Positions 9,591 through 18,862 of a stretch of 64,000 bases of DNA are shown here, piece by piece. Source of the DNA: JAGQRJ01 sp041402045 (GTDB lineage Bacteria > Planctomycetota > J058); assembly GCA_041402045.1 (NCBI GenBank), contig JAWKSZ010000003.1:62001-126000 (forward strand). Reading direction: 5' to 3'. A program made the position numbers and the translations under genes. The notes beneath the pieces were generated by a model. It was given only the letters and a program-made list of their open reading frames with translations. It was not told where the DNA came from and ran no database searches. The first letter of the stretch is position 1. Every line of letters starts with the position of its first letter.

Positions 9591-10757
9591 ATGCACCTCG
9601 ACCCGCTGCTCCCGCGGGCGGTCGGCCTCTCGCTCGCGGTGCTCGTGGCCGGGCTCCTGCTCCGGCTCCTGCGCCAGCCCTACGCGATCGGCTACCTCGC
9701 CGCGGGGGTGGCCCTGGGCGCCCACGGGCTCGACGTGCTGGACGACGCGGGCACCCGGCGCCTGGGCGCGGTGGGGGTCGACATCCTCCTGTTCTTCGTG
9801 GGGCTCGAGGTCTCCCTCGCCCGGCTCGCCGCGCGCTGGCGGGTCGCGCTGATCGGGACCCTGCTCCAGATCCTGGGGAGCGTGGCCTTCGTCGCCGCGA
9901 TCGGGCTGCTCCTGGACTGGCCCCTCGCCCGGATCCTGCTCCTGGGCTTCGTGATCAGCCTCAGCAGCACCGCGGTGGTGTTCAAGCTGCTCCAGGACTG
10001 GGGCGAGCTCGAGACGCCGGCCGGGCAGAACGTGGTGGTCGTGCTCCTGGCCCAGGACCTGGCGGTGGTGCCCATGCTCCTGACCCTCGAGCTCACCGGC
10101 GGCGCCGCGCTCTCCTGGGGGGCGCTGGCGCTGCAGCTCATGGGCGGCGTGGGGATCCTCGCGGTCCTGGCCTGGCTCCTGACCCGCGACAGCGTGCACC
10201 TCCCGCTCCTGGGCTGGGTCGAGGACGACCACGAGCTGCAGGTGTTCACCGCGCTGATCGTGTGCTTCGGGCTGGCGCTCCTGACCGGGCTCCTCGGGCT
10301 GTCGACGGCGCTGGGGGCCTTCGTGGCTGGCGTGCTCGTGAGCTCTGCGCGGGAGACCCACTGGGTCGGCACGCGGCTGGAGTCCTTCCGGGTGGTGTTC
10401 GTGGCCCTGTTCTTCGTGTCGATCGGCATGCTGATCGACCTGCGCTTCGTGCGCGACAACGCGCAGGCGGTCGGCGGGCTGCTGGTGGGGGTCCTGCTCA
10501 CGAACCTCCTGCTGAACGCCGCGATCCTGCGGGTCCTGGGCGAGCCCTGGCGCGCAGGGCTGCAGGCGGGGGCCATGCTCTCGCCGATCGGCGAGTTCAG
10601 CTTCGTGCTCGGCGCGGTCGGGCTCCAGGCGGGCCTGGTGAGCGAGCACGCCTACAACCTGACGGTGGCGGTGATCGCGGGGTCGCTGGTGGTCTCGCCG
10701 GGCTGGATCGCGTTGGTGCGCCGGCTGACGGCTAGCGCGCCGGCTGCGGCCCCGTGA
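9591..10757 (+). CDS. CPA2-family cation:proton antiporter (Kef type)
   Basis: 388 aa, almost entirely hydrophobic helices (about 12). CPA2 signatures are visible: VDILLFFVGLEVSL, SLSSTAVVFKLL, AQDLAVVPMLL, and ALFFVSIGMLIDL. No cytosolic RCK/TrkA domain follows, so it lacks the nucleotide-gated part of KefB/C. It begins 2 bases after the deacylase stop, so the two are probably cotranscribed. Its 3' end overlaps the converging PPK2 gene by 26 bp. Confidence 0.85.
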   Translation: MHLDPLLPRAVGLSLAVLVAGLLLRLLRQPYAIGYLAAGVALGAHGLDVLDDAGTRRLGAVGVDILLFFVGLEVSLARLAARWRVALIGTLLQILGSVAFVAAIGLLLDWPLARILLLGFVISLSSTAVVFKLLQDWGELETPAGQNVVVVLLAQDLAVVPMLLTLELTGGAALSWGALALQLMGGVGILAVLAWLLTRDSVHLPLLGWVEDDHELQVFTALIVCFGLALLTGLLGLSTALGAFVAGVLVSSARETHWVGTRLESFRVVFVALFFVSIGMLIDLRFVRDNAQAVGGLLVGVLLTNLLLNAAILRVLGEPWRAGLQAGAMLSPIGEFSFVLGAVGLQAGLVSEHAYNLTVAVIAGSLVVSPGWIALVRRLTASAPAAAP

Positions 10758-11514
10758 GCACGGTCACCACCTCGGGGTCGGGCTCCAGGCGCACGCCGCG
10801 GGCGCCGCGGGCGGGGTAGGGGATCCGCGAGAGCACGTGCCGGATCGCCTCGAGCCGGGCGGTCTTCTTCTCGTTGCCCTGGACCACGGTCCAGGGGCAG
10901 GCGGGGGTCGCCGTGACGGCGAAGGTCGCCTCCTTGAAGCGCGTGAACTGATCCCAGTTCGCCTGGGCCGCGCGGTCGATCGGGCTCAGCTTCCAGCGGC
11001 GCAGCGGGTTCCGCTCGCGGGCGGCCAGGCGCTCGGCTTGAACCTGGCGGTCGATCGAGAACCAGAGCTTGATCAGGGTCAGCCCGTCCTCGACCAGCAT
11101 GCGCTCGAGGAGCACCGCGTGATCGAGGAAGCGCAGGCGCTCGGCCTCGGTGCAGAAGCCGAACACGGGCTCGACGACGCCGCGGTTGTACCAGCTGCGA
11201 TCGAAGAACACGACCTGGCCGGGGTCCGGGAGGTGCTTCAGGTAGCGCTGGAAGTACCACTGCTTCTGCTCGGTGGGCGAGGGCTTGGGCAGCGAGACCA
11301 CGCGGTGGTGCCGCGGGTTGAGGTTCTGGGTGAAGCGCAGGATCGCGCCGCCCTTGCCCGCGGCGTCGCGACCCTCGACCACGATCAGCACCCGCTGCTT
11401 GCTGTCGAGCACGTGGGCCTGGAGCTCGAGCAACTCCAGCTGCAGCTCGGCCAGCTCCTCGAGGTAGGCGCGGTCGAGCTCTTCGTCCAGGTCGAAGGGC
11501 AGTATGTCGGACAT
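10732..11514 (-). CDS. ppk2: Polyphosphate kinase 2 family protein
   Basis: 260 aa. Walker A VEGRDAAGKGG, the lid/Walker B region VVFFDRSWYNRGVVEP, and WKLSPIDRAA identify PPK2, which transfers phosphate between polyphosphate and nucleoside mono/diphosphates. A single PPK2 domain of this length is usually the NDP-phosphorylating class, but nucleotide specificity cannot be read from sequence. Start chosen at 11514 (MSDILPFD) because GAGGAG lies just upstream; a longer start at 11544 lacks this. Confidence 0.9.
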   Translation of the reverse strand: MSDILPFDLDEELDRAYLEELAELQLELLELQAHVLDSKQRVLIVVEGRDAAGKGGAILRFTQNLNPRHHRVVSLPKPSPTEQKQWYFQRYLKHLPDPGQVVFFDRSWYNRGVVEPVFGFCTEAERLRFLDHAVLLERMLVEDGLTLIKLWFSIDRQVQAERLAARERNPLRRWKLSPIDRAAQANWDQFTRFKEATFAVTATPACPWTVVQGNEKKTARLEAIRHVLSRIPYPARGARGVRLEPDPEVVTVLTGPQPAR

Positions 11515-11555
11515 TCCCCGCTCCTCGGGGCTCGTAGGGGTCACCCCGGGGTGGA

Positions 11556-11561
11556 TAGACT
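11556..11561 (+). promoter_or_regulatory. Putative -10 TAGACT for ilvA-like gene
   Basis: GATAGACTACC stands 31 bases before the GTG start at 11593; the long gap accommodates the SD GGAGGAGG. Confidence 0.4.
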
Positions 11562-11592
11562 ACCCAGGCGGGGTGCCCGGAGGAGGGTCGAC

Positions 11593-12807
11593 GTGGTGAC
11601 GAGCACGCTGGGGGTCGAGGACCTGGTCGCGGCCCGGGCGCGGATCGCGGACGCGATCGGCGACTCGCCCTGTCCGCGCTCGCTCTCGCTCAGCGAGCGC
11701 TACGGCTGCCGGCTGCACCTCAAGCTCGAGAACCTCCAGCCCACGGGCTCCTTCAAGGGCCGCGGCGCGCTGAACTGCCTGCTGATGCTCCCCCCGGAGG
11801 AGCGCGCCCGCGGGGTCAGCGCCGCGAGCGCCGGGAACCACGCCCAGGGGATCGCCTACCACGCGCGCTCGCTGGGGATCGCGGCGCGGGTGGTCATGCC
11901 CCTGGGCACGCCCCTGGCCAAGGTCTCGGCCACCCGGCGCTTCGGGGCCGAGGTCGTGCTCCACGGGAGCAACTACGACGAGGCCTACCTCCACGCGCGG
12001 GAGCTCTCCGACCAGGACGGGCGGGTCCTGATCCACGCCTTCGACGACGCGCGGGTGATCGCGGGGCAGGGCAGCGTGGGCCTCGAGCTCCTGGAGCAGG
12101 TCCCCGACGTCCAGGACGTGATCGTCCCCGTGGGCGGCGGCGGGCTGATCGGCGGCGTCGGGCTCGCGATCAAGGAGCGCCGCCCCGACGTGCGCCTGAT
12201 CGGCGTGCAGAGCGCGGCGCTGCCCTCCATGCGCGAGAGCCTGGCGGCGGGCGCGATCCAGGCGCTGCCGCCGGCGGTGACGATCGCCGACGGGATCGCG
12301 GTCAAGCGCCCCGGCGAGCTCACGTTCCCCCTCGTGCAGCGCTACGTGGACGAGCTGGTCACCGTCGACGACGAGGACGTGGCCACCGCGATCATGCTGC
12401 TCCTCGAGCGCGAGAAGACCCTGGCCGAGGGCGCGGGCGCCGTGGGCCTGGCGGCGATCCACGCGGGCGTGGTCGACGTCCAGGGCCGCAAGGCGGCGCT
12501 CGTGATCTCCGGCGGGAACATCGACATGACCTTCCTCTCGCGGGTGATCGAGCGCGGCCTGGTCCAGGACGGGCGCCTGATCCAGCTCAACGTGCGCATG
12601 ACCGATCAGCCCGGCTGCCTGGCCGCGCTGACCAAGGTCCTGGGCGAGCTGCGGGTGAACGTGCTCCAGATCGAGCACAACCGCGCCTTCCGCCACGTGA
12701 ACCTGGGGCTGACCGAGGTCGAGCTAGCCCTCGAGACCCGGGGCCAGGAGCACGTCGAGGAGCTGCGGCGGGTGCTGGCGGAGCGCGGCTACGAGGTCCA
12801 CGACTAG
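11593..12807 (+). CDS. ilvA: Threonine ammonia-lyase with C-terminal ACT domain
   Basis: 404 aa. PLP-dependent fold II enzyme converting threonine to 2-oxobutyrate, the first step to isoleucine. The PLP lysine is in PTGSFKGRGA (about residue 53), AASAGNHAQG is the substrate loop, and PVGGGGLIGG the phosphate-binding glycine loop. A single ACT regulatory domain covers about residues 330-404, so it resembles the short TdcB/tert-type enzymes rather than E. coli IlvA. The GTG start is supported by GGAGGAGGG 6-7 bases upstream. Confidence 0.9.
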   Translation: MVTSTLGVEDLVAARARIADAIGDSPCPRSLSLSERYGCRLHLKLENLQPTGSFKGRGALNCLLMLPPEERARGVSAASAGNHAQGIAYHARSLGIAARVVMPLGTPLAKVSATRRFGAEVVLHGSNYDEAYLHARELSDQDGRVLIHAFDDARVIAGQGSVGLELLEQVPDVQDVIVPVGGGGLIGGVGLAIKERRPDVRLIGVQSAALPSMRESLAAGAIQALPPAVTIADGIAVKRPGELTFPLVQRYVDELVTVDDEDVATAIMLLLEREKTLAEGAGAVGLAAIHAGVVDVQGRKAALVISGGNIDMTFLSRVIERGLVQDGRLIQLNVRMTDQPGCLAALTKVLGELRVNVLQIEHNRAFRHVNLGLTEVELALETRGQEHVEELRRVLAERGYEVHD

Positions 12808-12886
12808 TGGCCCCCAGGAACGCGCGAGGGAGAAAGCGGAGCTCGGTGGTCGCTCGAGCGGCTCTTTTCGAGTCGGCGCTGGAGCC

Positions 12887-13708
12887 TCACGCCCCCCGGT
12901 AGGCGACGAGGGTCAGGTCGTCGGGGTGGGCGACGGCGGGGTCGCCCTCGCCGCGCATGACGGCGCGAGCGCGGGTCGCGAGGTCGGCGATCCGGGCCGG
13001 GAGCGGGCCCATGCGGATCGCCTCCACGATCGCGTCGGAGAGCAGGTTGTCGGCGAGGCCGTCGCTGGCGAGGAGCACGGTGTCTCGGGGGGCGAGGGCC
13101 AGGTCGGGGCCGATCTCGATCCGCATGTCGCGGGTGCCGAGCAGGTTCGAGACCACGAAGCGCTCCTCGTGGACCGCGGCGCTGGCCTCGTCCAGGAGCT
13201 CGGACTCGATCGCGTAGCCGACCGGCGAGTGCATGATCGTCTGCAGCTTGACCTTGCCGCGCTGGCCCGCGACCAGGATCTGGGAGTCGCCGACGTGGAA
13301 GGTGCGCAGGCGGCCGGCGTAGACCACGGCCACGGCGACGGTGGTGCCGGAGCCGTTGCGGGTGGCGAGGATCGCCTCGTTGGCGCGCTCGAGGCCGTCG
13401 AGGACCGCGCCGCGCAGGGCGTCGCCGGGCTCGACCGCGCGCACGGTCTCGGCCAGGGTCTCGAGGGTCAGCTTCGAGGCGACGTGGCCCGCGGGCATGC
13501 CCCCGGCGCCGTCGGCGACCGCGAGCAGGACGCCCGCGTCTCCCAGGGGCAGGACCAGGGCCGAGTCCTCGTTGGGGGTCTCCTTGCCCGGGCAGCGCTG
13601 GCTCGAGACCACGACCCGGCGCTTGCCCAGGGCGTAGACCTCGGGGGCCTCGAGGTCCACGTCCGCGAGCAGCCGCGGACCGTCGAGGCCGCTGGCGACT
13701 AGGCCCAC
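12887..13708 (-). CDS. PP2C-type protein phosphatase
   Basis: 273 aa. Metal-dependent Ser/Thr phosphatase motifs: NEDSALVLP (about 46), AVADGAGGMPAGH (DGxGG metal site, about 65), HVGDSQILV, and LLASDGLADN. The GTG start overlaps the 3' end of the kinase gene by 10 bp, so kinase and phosphatase form a coupled pair, a usual arrangement for antagonistic signalling. No membrane segment is visible, so it is probably cytosolic. Confidence 0.85.
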   Translation of the reverse strand: MGLVASGLDGPRLLADVDLEAPEVYALGKRRVVVSSQRCPGKETPNEDSALVLPLGDAGVLLAVADGAGGMPAGHVASKLTLETLAETVRAVEPGDALRGAVLDGLERANEAILATRNGSGTTVAVAVVYAGRLRTFHVGDSQILVAGQRGKVKLQTIMHSPVGYAIESELLDEASAAVHEERFVVSNLLGTRDMRIEIGPDLALAPRDTVLLASDGLADNLLSDAIVEAIRMGPLPARIADLATRARAVMRGEGDPAVAHPDDLTLVAYRGA

Positions 13709-14427
13709 TGGAAGGTCTCGAGGTGCGTGAGCAAGGCCTCGATCCGGGGGAACTCGGCCAGGATCAGGGAGCGCTTGAGGCCCCGGCAGATCGCCTTGAC
13801 CTCGTCGGGCAAGCGCGCGTAGGAGCGCTTTCCGCCCACAGCCTCGTAGAACAGTTTGACGAGGTCGACGATGTCCTCCTGGCGGCTCTCGCGCTTGCTG
13901 CCCTCCCAGTCATAGAAGTCCAAGAGCTTGCAGTCAAACTCGAGGCCGCAGCGCTGCACGATCACGTTGTCCATGTGCAGGTCGCCGTGGTATTCGCCGT
14001 AGTGGTGCATGTCCGCCACGCCCGACGCCAGCGCGTAGAGCAGGTGCATGGCCTGGAAGGGGGGGAGCCGGCGGCCTGGCTGGCGCTTGAGGAACGCGCT
14101 CAGGAGCTCGCCCTCGACGAACTCGCTCACGAGCATGGTGACCGTGCGGCCCTTGATCTCGACTTGATCCTGGCTCACGTACTGGATCACGATCGGGCAG
14201 TAGCGCAGCTTGTGCAGCTTCTTGGCGTAGATCCGCGCGACCCGGTCCTTGGGGTTCCGGTGCGGAAAGAACAGCTTCGCCGCGCGCTCGATCCCGGTGC
14301 CGCGCTCGCGGATCTTGTAGACCTCGCCCTCCCAGCCGCTGCCGAGCTGCTCGAGCACCTGGTAGCGGGCGCCGAGGCGCGAGTTGGGGCGGAGGTCGAA
14401 GCGCTCGAGGCGAGGGGTAGCAGCCAT
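13699..14427 (-). CDS. Protein kinase-like protein
   Basis: 242 aa. Glycine loop LGSGWEGEVYK, lysine in AAKLFF, catalytic loop EYHGDLHMDN (HGDLH in place of HRD, as in lipopolysaccharide- and small-molecule-kinase-like families) and LLDFYDWEG in place of DFG. The kinase core is complete though short. Start at 14427: longer versions begin in a region without ribosome-site features; a TATCCT -10-like hexamer 8 bases upstream suggests a leaderless mRNA. It is coupled to the PP2C gene downstream. Confidence 0.75.
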   Translation of the reverse strand: MAATPRLERFDLRPNSRLGARYQVLEQLGSGWEGEVYKIRERGTGIERAAKLFFPHRNPKDRVARIYAKKLHKLRYCPIVIQYVSQDQVEIKGRTVTMLVSEFVEGELLSAFLKRQPGRRLPPFQAMHLLYALASGVADMHHYGEYHGDLHMDNVIVQRCGLEFDCKLLDFYDWEGSKRESRQEDIVDLVKLFYEAVGGKRSYARLPDEVKAICRGLKRSLILAEFPRIEALLTHLETFQWA

Positions 14428-14435
14428 AGGCGGCA

Positions 14436-14441
14436 AGGATA
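14436..14441 (-). promoter_or_regulatory. Putative -10 (TATCCT) for kinase gene
   Basis: On the minus strand TATCCT ends 8 bases before the ATG, with no SD in between, consistent with a leaderless transcript. Confidence 0.35.
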
Positions 14442-14487
14442 CGCCAAGCCCGGACATTCGGGAGTGTGAGCGCACCCCCCACACGCC

Positions 14488-14522
14488 CGACGCCCCGGCG
14501 CGGGGGAGGCGCCGGGGCGTCG
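14488..14522 (-). terminator. Strong hairpin, probable terminator
   Basis: A perfect 14-bp inverted repeat (CGACGCCCCGGCGC / GCGCCGGGGCGTCG) around a 7-base loop. It lies downstream of the 52-aa ORF and upstream of the kinase gene. No T-run follows. Confidence 0.65.
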
Positions 14523-14531
14523 GGGTCGCAG

Positions 14532-14566
14532 GCGGACCCGCGGAAAGGGGGGGGACGCGGGTCCGC
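14532..14566 (-). terminator. Second hairpin after the 52-aa ORF
   Basis: An 11-bp perfect stem (GCGGACCCGCG / CGCGGGTCCGC) with a G-rich 13-base loop, directly after the stop at 14571. Together with the hairpin at 14488-14522 it makes a tandem terminator. Confidence 0.6.
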
Positions 14567-14570
14567 GGGT

Positions 14571-14729
14571 CTAGGCCGCGGCGAGAGCGCGCGCGTGCGC
14601 GCCCTCGTCCGTGTAGAGCAGCCCGAGCAGGTGCCAGGCGATCCGGGAGGTCTGCTCGGCGTGGAACTCGAGCGCCACGGTGTCGGGGTCCAGGGACACG
14701 TCGACGCTCACGGACAAGGACTCGCTCAT
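14571..14729 (-). CDS. Small 52-aa hypothetical protein
   Basis: ATG-initiated ORF of 52 codons, not similar to anything I recognise. It begins SESLSVSVDVSLDPDTVALE, then a helical HAEQTSRIAWHLLGLLY, and ends in an Ala-rich tail. Supported by a GGAG about 6 bases before the ATG and by two terminator-like hairpins right after the stop. It sits between the acidic-protein gene and the kinase gene on the same strand. Confidence 0.5.
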   Translation of the reverse strand: MSESLSVSVDVSLDPDTVALEFHAEQTSRIAWHLLGLLYTDEGAHARALAAA

Positions 14730-14776
14730 AGCGCGCTCCAGTCAGCCCTCAGGCTCTTGGGGGTGGGAGGTCACGA

Positions 14777-15172
14777 TCAGGCCCACTCCGCCTCGTAGTC
14801 GGCGGCGCGGTACCAGGCGTTGTTCTCGCGCTCGGCGTCCTCTTCGTCGTCGGACTCCTCCTCGTCGTCGCCGTAGTCGTCCTCGTCGTCGTCGTCGCGG
14901 TAGTCGTCCTCGTCGTCGTCGTCGCGGTAGTCCTCGTCCTCCTCGTAGTCCTCACCGTCGCCGTAGTCGTCGTCGGACTCGTCGTCGTAGTCGTCGTCCT
15001 CTTCTTCCTCGTCCTCGTCGTAGTCGTCGTCCTCCTCTTCGTCGTCGTCGTAGGGACCGCCGACCTCCTCCTGGGAGGTCGACGCCTCCTCGCCTTCGCG
15101 CTCCTCGGCGCGGCGACGTTCGTGGCCACGCTGACGAGACGAGCGGTCGGAGGTATAGCGGCTTGGCTTCAT
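14777..15172 (-). CDS. Highly acidic low-complexity protein
   Basis: 131 aa from an ATG with a good SD (AGGAGAAGG). The first 30 residues are basic (KPSRYTSDRSSRQRGHERRR); the rest is almost all Asp/Glu with Tyr spaced through it (YDDDEEEDDDYDEDEEEEDD style), ending NNAWYRAADYEAEWA. A 27-bp DNA unit is duplicated exactly at 14873-14926, giving YRDDDDEDD twice. The charge pattern suggests a metal- or basic-protein-binding role, but no family is recognised. It may be cotranscribed with the 52-aa ORF. Confidence 0.6.
   Translation of the reverse strand: MKPSRYTSDRSSRQRGHERRRAEEREGEEASTSQEEVGGPYDDDEEEDDDYDEDEEEEDDDYDDESDDDYGDGEDYEEDEDYRDDDDEDDYRDDDDEDDYGDDEEESDDEEDAERENNAWYRAADYEAEWA
14873..14926 (+). 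repeat. 27-bp perfect tandem duplication
   Basis: GTAGTCGTCCTCGTCGTC... of 27 bp occurs twice without mismatch inside the acidic gene and adds nine residues per copy, so it stays in frame. Confidence 0.8.
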
Positions 15173-15365
15173 TGGCCCTTCTCCTCGGGTGGGGACGGGG
15201 GCTGGTTCCGGGTCCGTCCTTCCGAGATTCGGGAACGCAACCGGAGGCCCCAAGCGCGGGCGCGGGGCGGAGTCGGGCGTCACGACGCAAGTCCAAGATT
15301 TCCGTGAGACCGGCGGTTAACGCGGAGAGGTGTCGGGCAACACGAAGAAACGTTCGTTAATCCGG

Positions 15366-15377
15366 CCCGTTAACGGG
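15366..15377. terminator. 12-bp palindrome after the sigma-54 regulator gene
   Basis: CCCGTTAACGGG is a perfect palindrome 5 bases past the stop at 15383 (minus strand). It could end transcription or bind a dimeric protein; no U-tract is present. Confidence 0.35.
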
Positions 15378-15382
15378 AGCGT

Positions 15383-16744
<1,362 letters not shown>

Positions 16745-16797
16745 GGTCGGCTCGTGGTTACGTGTCCTTGCAATACCTCTGAGCGGGCGGGGAAACA

Positions 16798-16820
16798 AGC
16801 GTTACCCGAGGGTTCGCGCT
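16798..16820. promoter_or_regulatory. Imperfect palindrome, possible activator binding site
   Basis: AGCG-tt-ACCC-ga-GGGT-tcg-CGCT lies about 75 bases before the predicted sigma-54 start site, a usual distance for an upstream activator site of the divergent regulator. Confidence 0.35.
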
Positions 16821-16859
16821 GGGGCCACCCAACCCCCGCGTTCAGGGGTCCAGGCGGCC

Positions 16860-16874
16860 GGCACGGGGCGTGCT
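16860..16874 (+). promoter_or_regulatory. Candidate sigma-54 (-24/-12) promoter
   Basis: GGCACGGGGCGTGCT has GG and GC exactly 10 bases apart and matches TGGCACG-N4-TTGC except for the first T and one T in TTGC. It is 41 bases before the TTG start of the UspA-like gene and next to a sigma-54 activator gene. Confidence 0.5.
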
Positions 16875-16915
16875 CCCGCGTGGTGGAGTACACCCCTGCT
16901 TGGGGGAGGTGAGCG

Positions 16916-17473
16916 TTGCATCGGCTACTCCTGGCGACGGAATTCGCCGAGGCGAACGTCCGCCCCTTGGTCCAGGCGGCCCTCGCGCTAGCCGCCGTCG
17001 AGCCCGTCGAGGTCGTGCTGGTCCACGCCGTGTCCCCGGAGCAGGCCGCGCATGGGCTCGACGCTGCGGACCGGGCCTGTGAAGCCGTCGAGCGCCAGCT
17101 CCTGGCCGAGGGCGTCGACGTCTCGGGCACCCGCGTCATGCGGGTGTGCAGCCCGGACGAGCTCCTCGCCACCTCATGCCGCGAGCTGGGGCCGAGCGGG
17201 GTGATCCTCGCAGCGGGGGAGGACCCCCTGGGCGCCGTGCGCAGCGTGGGCTGCCCGAGCCTGGTCGTCGGCCCGCGCTGGCGGCACGGGCTCCCCGTGC
17301 GGGTGGAGGACCTGCGCTCCGATCCGCCGCTCCTGCGCTGGCGCAAGCTGCGCGAGCTCCTGGCGCTGCTCGGGCCCGACGAGGCCTGCGCGGCGTTCGT
17401 GTCCCCCGAGGGCCCGGGGCCCTTCGACGCGCCCTGGACCGCCCTCTCGAGTACGCCGACGGCAGCCGGCTGA
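16916..17473 (+). CDS. UspA-like universal stress protein
   Basis: 185 aa from a TTG with SD GGGGGAGGTGA. The N-terminal HRLLLATEFAEANVRPLVQ, the hydrophobic strand PVEVVLVHAV and GVILAAGEDPLGAVRSVGCPSLVVG resemble a USP domain with a degenerate ATP-binding loop. A roughly 50-residue C-terminal tail is not part of the family. Divergent from the sigma-54 activator and preceded by a sigma-54-type promoter, so it is likely its target. Confidence 0.6.
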   Translation: MHRLLLATEFAEANVRPLVQAALALAAVEPVEVVLVHAVSPEQAAHGLDAADRACEAVERQLLAEGVDVSGTRVMRVCSPDELLATSCRELGPSGVILAAGEDPLGAVRSVGCPSLVVGPRWRHGLPVRVEDLRSDPPLLRWRKLRELLALLGPDEACAAFVSPEGPGPFDAPWTALSSTPTAAG

Positions 17474-17605
17474 GCCTTCCTCCTTTCGCCTCCGGCGCTC
17501 CCGCGTAGAGTCGTAGAACCATCGATCTATGTCGGCGCCAACGTGGGCCCGTTCCACGACGTATCGTCAGTCGCGGCAAGGGCCGCGCGCCCCAGTGGAG
17601 GGATC

Positions 17606-18583
17606 ATGCGGATCGCGTTTTGGGTGAACGACGCCCACGAGGTCAAGACCAGCCAAACCACGAGCATGCTGATCCTCGCCGCCAAGGGTCGGGGCCACGA
17701 AGTGTGGGTCGTGGGGATCGAGGACCTCGGGGTGGACGGGCGCGGGCGGGTCGTCGCCCGCGCCGGCAAGCCCCTGGGCGCCCGCGAGGACGGGCGGCTC
17801 GAGGTCGGAGCCCCCGAGGCCCTGGATCTGCTGACCTGCGACGCGGTGCTGATCCGGACGAACCCCGGGCGCGGCGGGCGCGCGGACATGCACTCCGCCG
17901 CGCTGGGTCTGGCCGAGCTGCTCGAGGCGCGAAACGTCCGCGTGCTCAATCACCCCGCGGGCCTGCGCAAGGCGGCGAGCAAGCTGTTCCTGGCGGGGCT
18001 CCCGGCGCACCTCCGCCCGCGGACCGCGATCGGCAGCCGGATCGACTTCCTGCGCGAGTTCGTCGAGGAGGCCGACGGGCCCTGCGTCGTGAAGCCGCTG
18101 GTCGGGACCCGCGGGCAAGGGGTGTTCAAGGTCTCGGCCCACGACCCGAACCTGCAGGCGGTGCTCGCGACCCTGACCGAGAGCGGGCCGGCCATGGTCC
18201 AGGACTACCTCCCCGAGGCCGCCGCGGGCGACATGCGCCTGATCGTGCTCGAAGGCGAGCCGCTGGCGGTGGGCGGGCGCTACGCCGCGGTGCGTCGCGT
18301 CCCGGCGAAGAACGACTGGCGGAGCAACATTCACCTCGGGGGGCACGCGATCCCGGCCGAGCCGACCCCGGAGCAGCTCGCCGCGGGGCGTGAAATGGCC
18401 CAGCACCTCTTGGGCGAGGGGATCGTGCTCGCGGGCCTGGACCTGATCGGCAACCGCGCGGTCGAGATCAACGTGTTCAGCACGGGCGGCTTCCGCGACG
18501 CGAATGCCCACGCCGAGCTCGACTACTGCCAGCCGGTCCTCGACGCCTTCGAGCGCCGGATCCAGTCCCCGCGCATTCCGTAG
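17606..18583 (+). CDS. ATP-grasp ligase, RimK/glutathione synthase-like
   Basis: 325 aa. Starts MRIAFWVNDAHEV as in GshB/RimK N-domains; the ATP-grasp core shows GPCVVKPLVGTRGQGVF (lysine and glycine loop, about residues 153-169), AMVQDYLPEA, DMRLIVLEG and the Mg-binding end GLDLIGNRAVEINVFSTGG. It should ligate an acid to an amine using ATP; the acceptor is unknown. Start fixed by GGAGGG before the ATG at 17606. It converges on a deacylase/ATP-grasp operon. Confidence 0.8.
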   Translation: MRIAFWVNDAHEVKTSQTTSMLILAAKGRGHEVWVVGIEDLGVDGRGRVVARAGKPLGAREDGRLEVGAPEALDLLTCDAVLIRTNPGRGGRADMHSAALGLAELLEARNVRVLNHPAGLRKAASKLFLAGLPAHLRPRTAIGSRIDFLREFVEEADGPCVVKPLVGTRGQGVFKVSAHDPNLQAVLATLTESGPAMVQDYLPEAAAGDMRLIVLEGEPLAVGGRYAAVRRVPAKNDWRSNIHLGGHAIPAEPTPEQLAAGREMAQHLLGEGIVLAGLDLIGNRAVEINVFSTGGFRDANAHAELDYCQPVLDAFERRIQSPRIP

Positions 18584-18599
18584 TCCCTCGCAGGTTTCA

Positions 18600-18620
18600 G
18601 GGGGTCTGTCCCAGACCCCC
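18600..18620 (+). terminator. Hairpin terminator after ATP-grasp gene
   Basis: GGGGGTCTG-tcc-CAGACCCCC, a 9-bp perfect stem with a 3-base loop, 16 bases after the stop. The same TTTCAGGGGGTCTG sequence begins the repeat region after the map gene at 54117. Confidence 0.6.
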
Positions 18621-18680
18621 TCGCCCTCGGGGCACAGCCCCTCGGGCTCACCCCCAAGGGGCTCGCTGCCGGCTTCGCCG

Positions 18681-18800
18681 GCAGGCTGCGCGCTCGCGGC
18701 TTCGCCGCTCGCCCGTCGGGCCGCACCACGCCCTTCGTGCGCAGGCTGCGCGCTCGCGGCTTGGCCGCTCGCCGTTCGGGCGGCACGACGCCCTTCGTGC
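18681..18800 (+). repeat. 60-bp tandem repeat, two units
   Basis: Units 18681-18740 and 18741-18800 both begin GCAGGCTGCGCGCTCGCGGC and end CACGCCCTTCGTGC or CGACGCCCTTCGTGC, with only a few mismatches. The same building blocks (GGCTTCGCCGG, GCTGCGCGCTCGCGG) recur at 54193-54345. Confidence 0.75.
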
Positions 18801-18862
18801 GCGCGACTCTTCGTTGGTGGCTCTCGGCGGGCGCGTGCCCGTGGCTGTCCGACCTCCCCCCC

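Noticed and set aside
16750..16775. A second sigma-54-like site TGGTTACGTGTCCTTGCA before the regulator
   Set aside because: The GG to GC spacing is 2 bases too long.
18681..18800. CRISPR-like direct repeats
   Set aside because: Two adjacent 60-bp units with no unique spacers; a plain tandem repeat.
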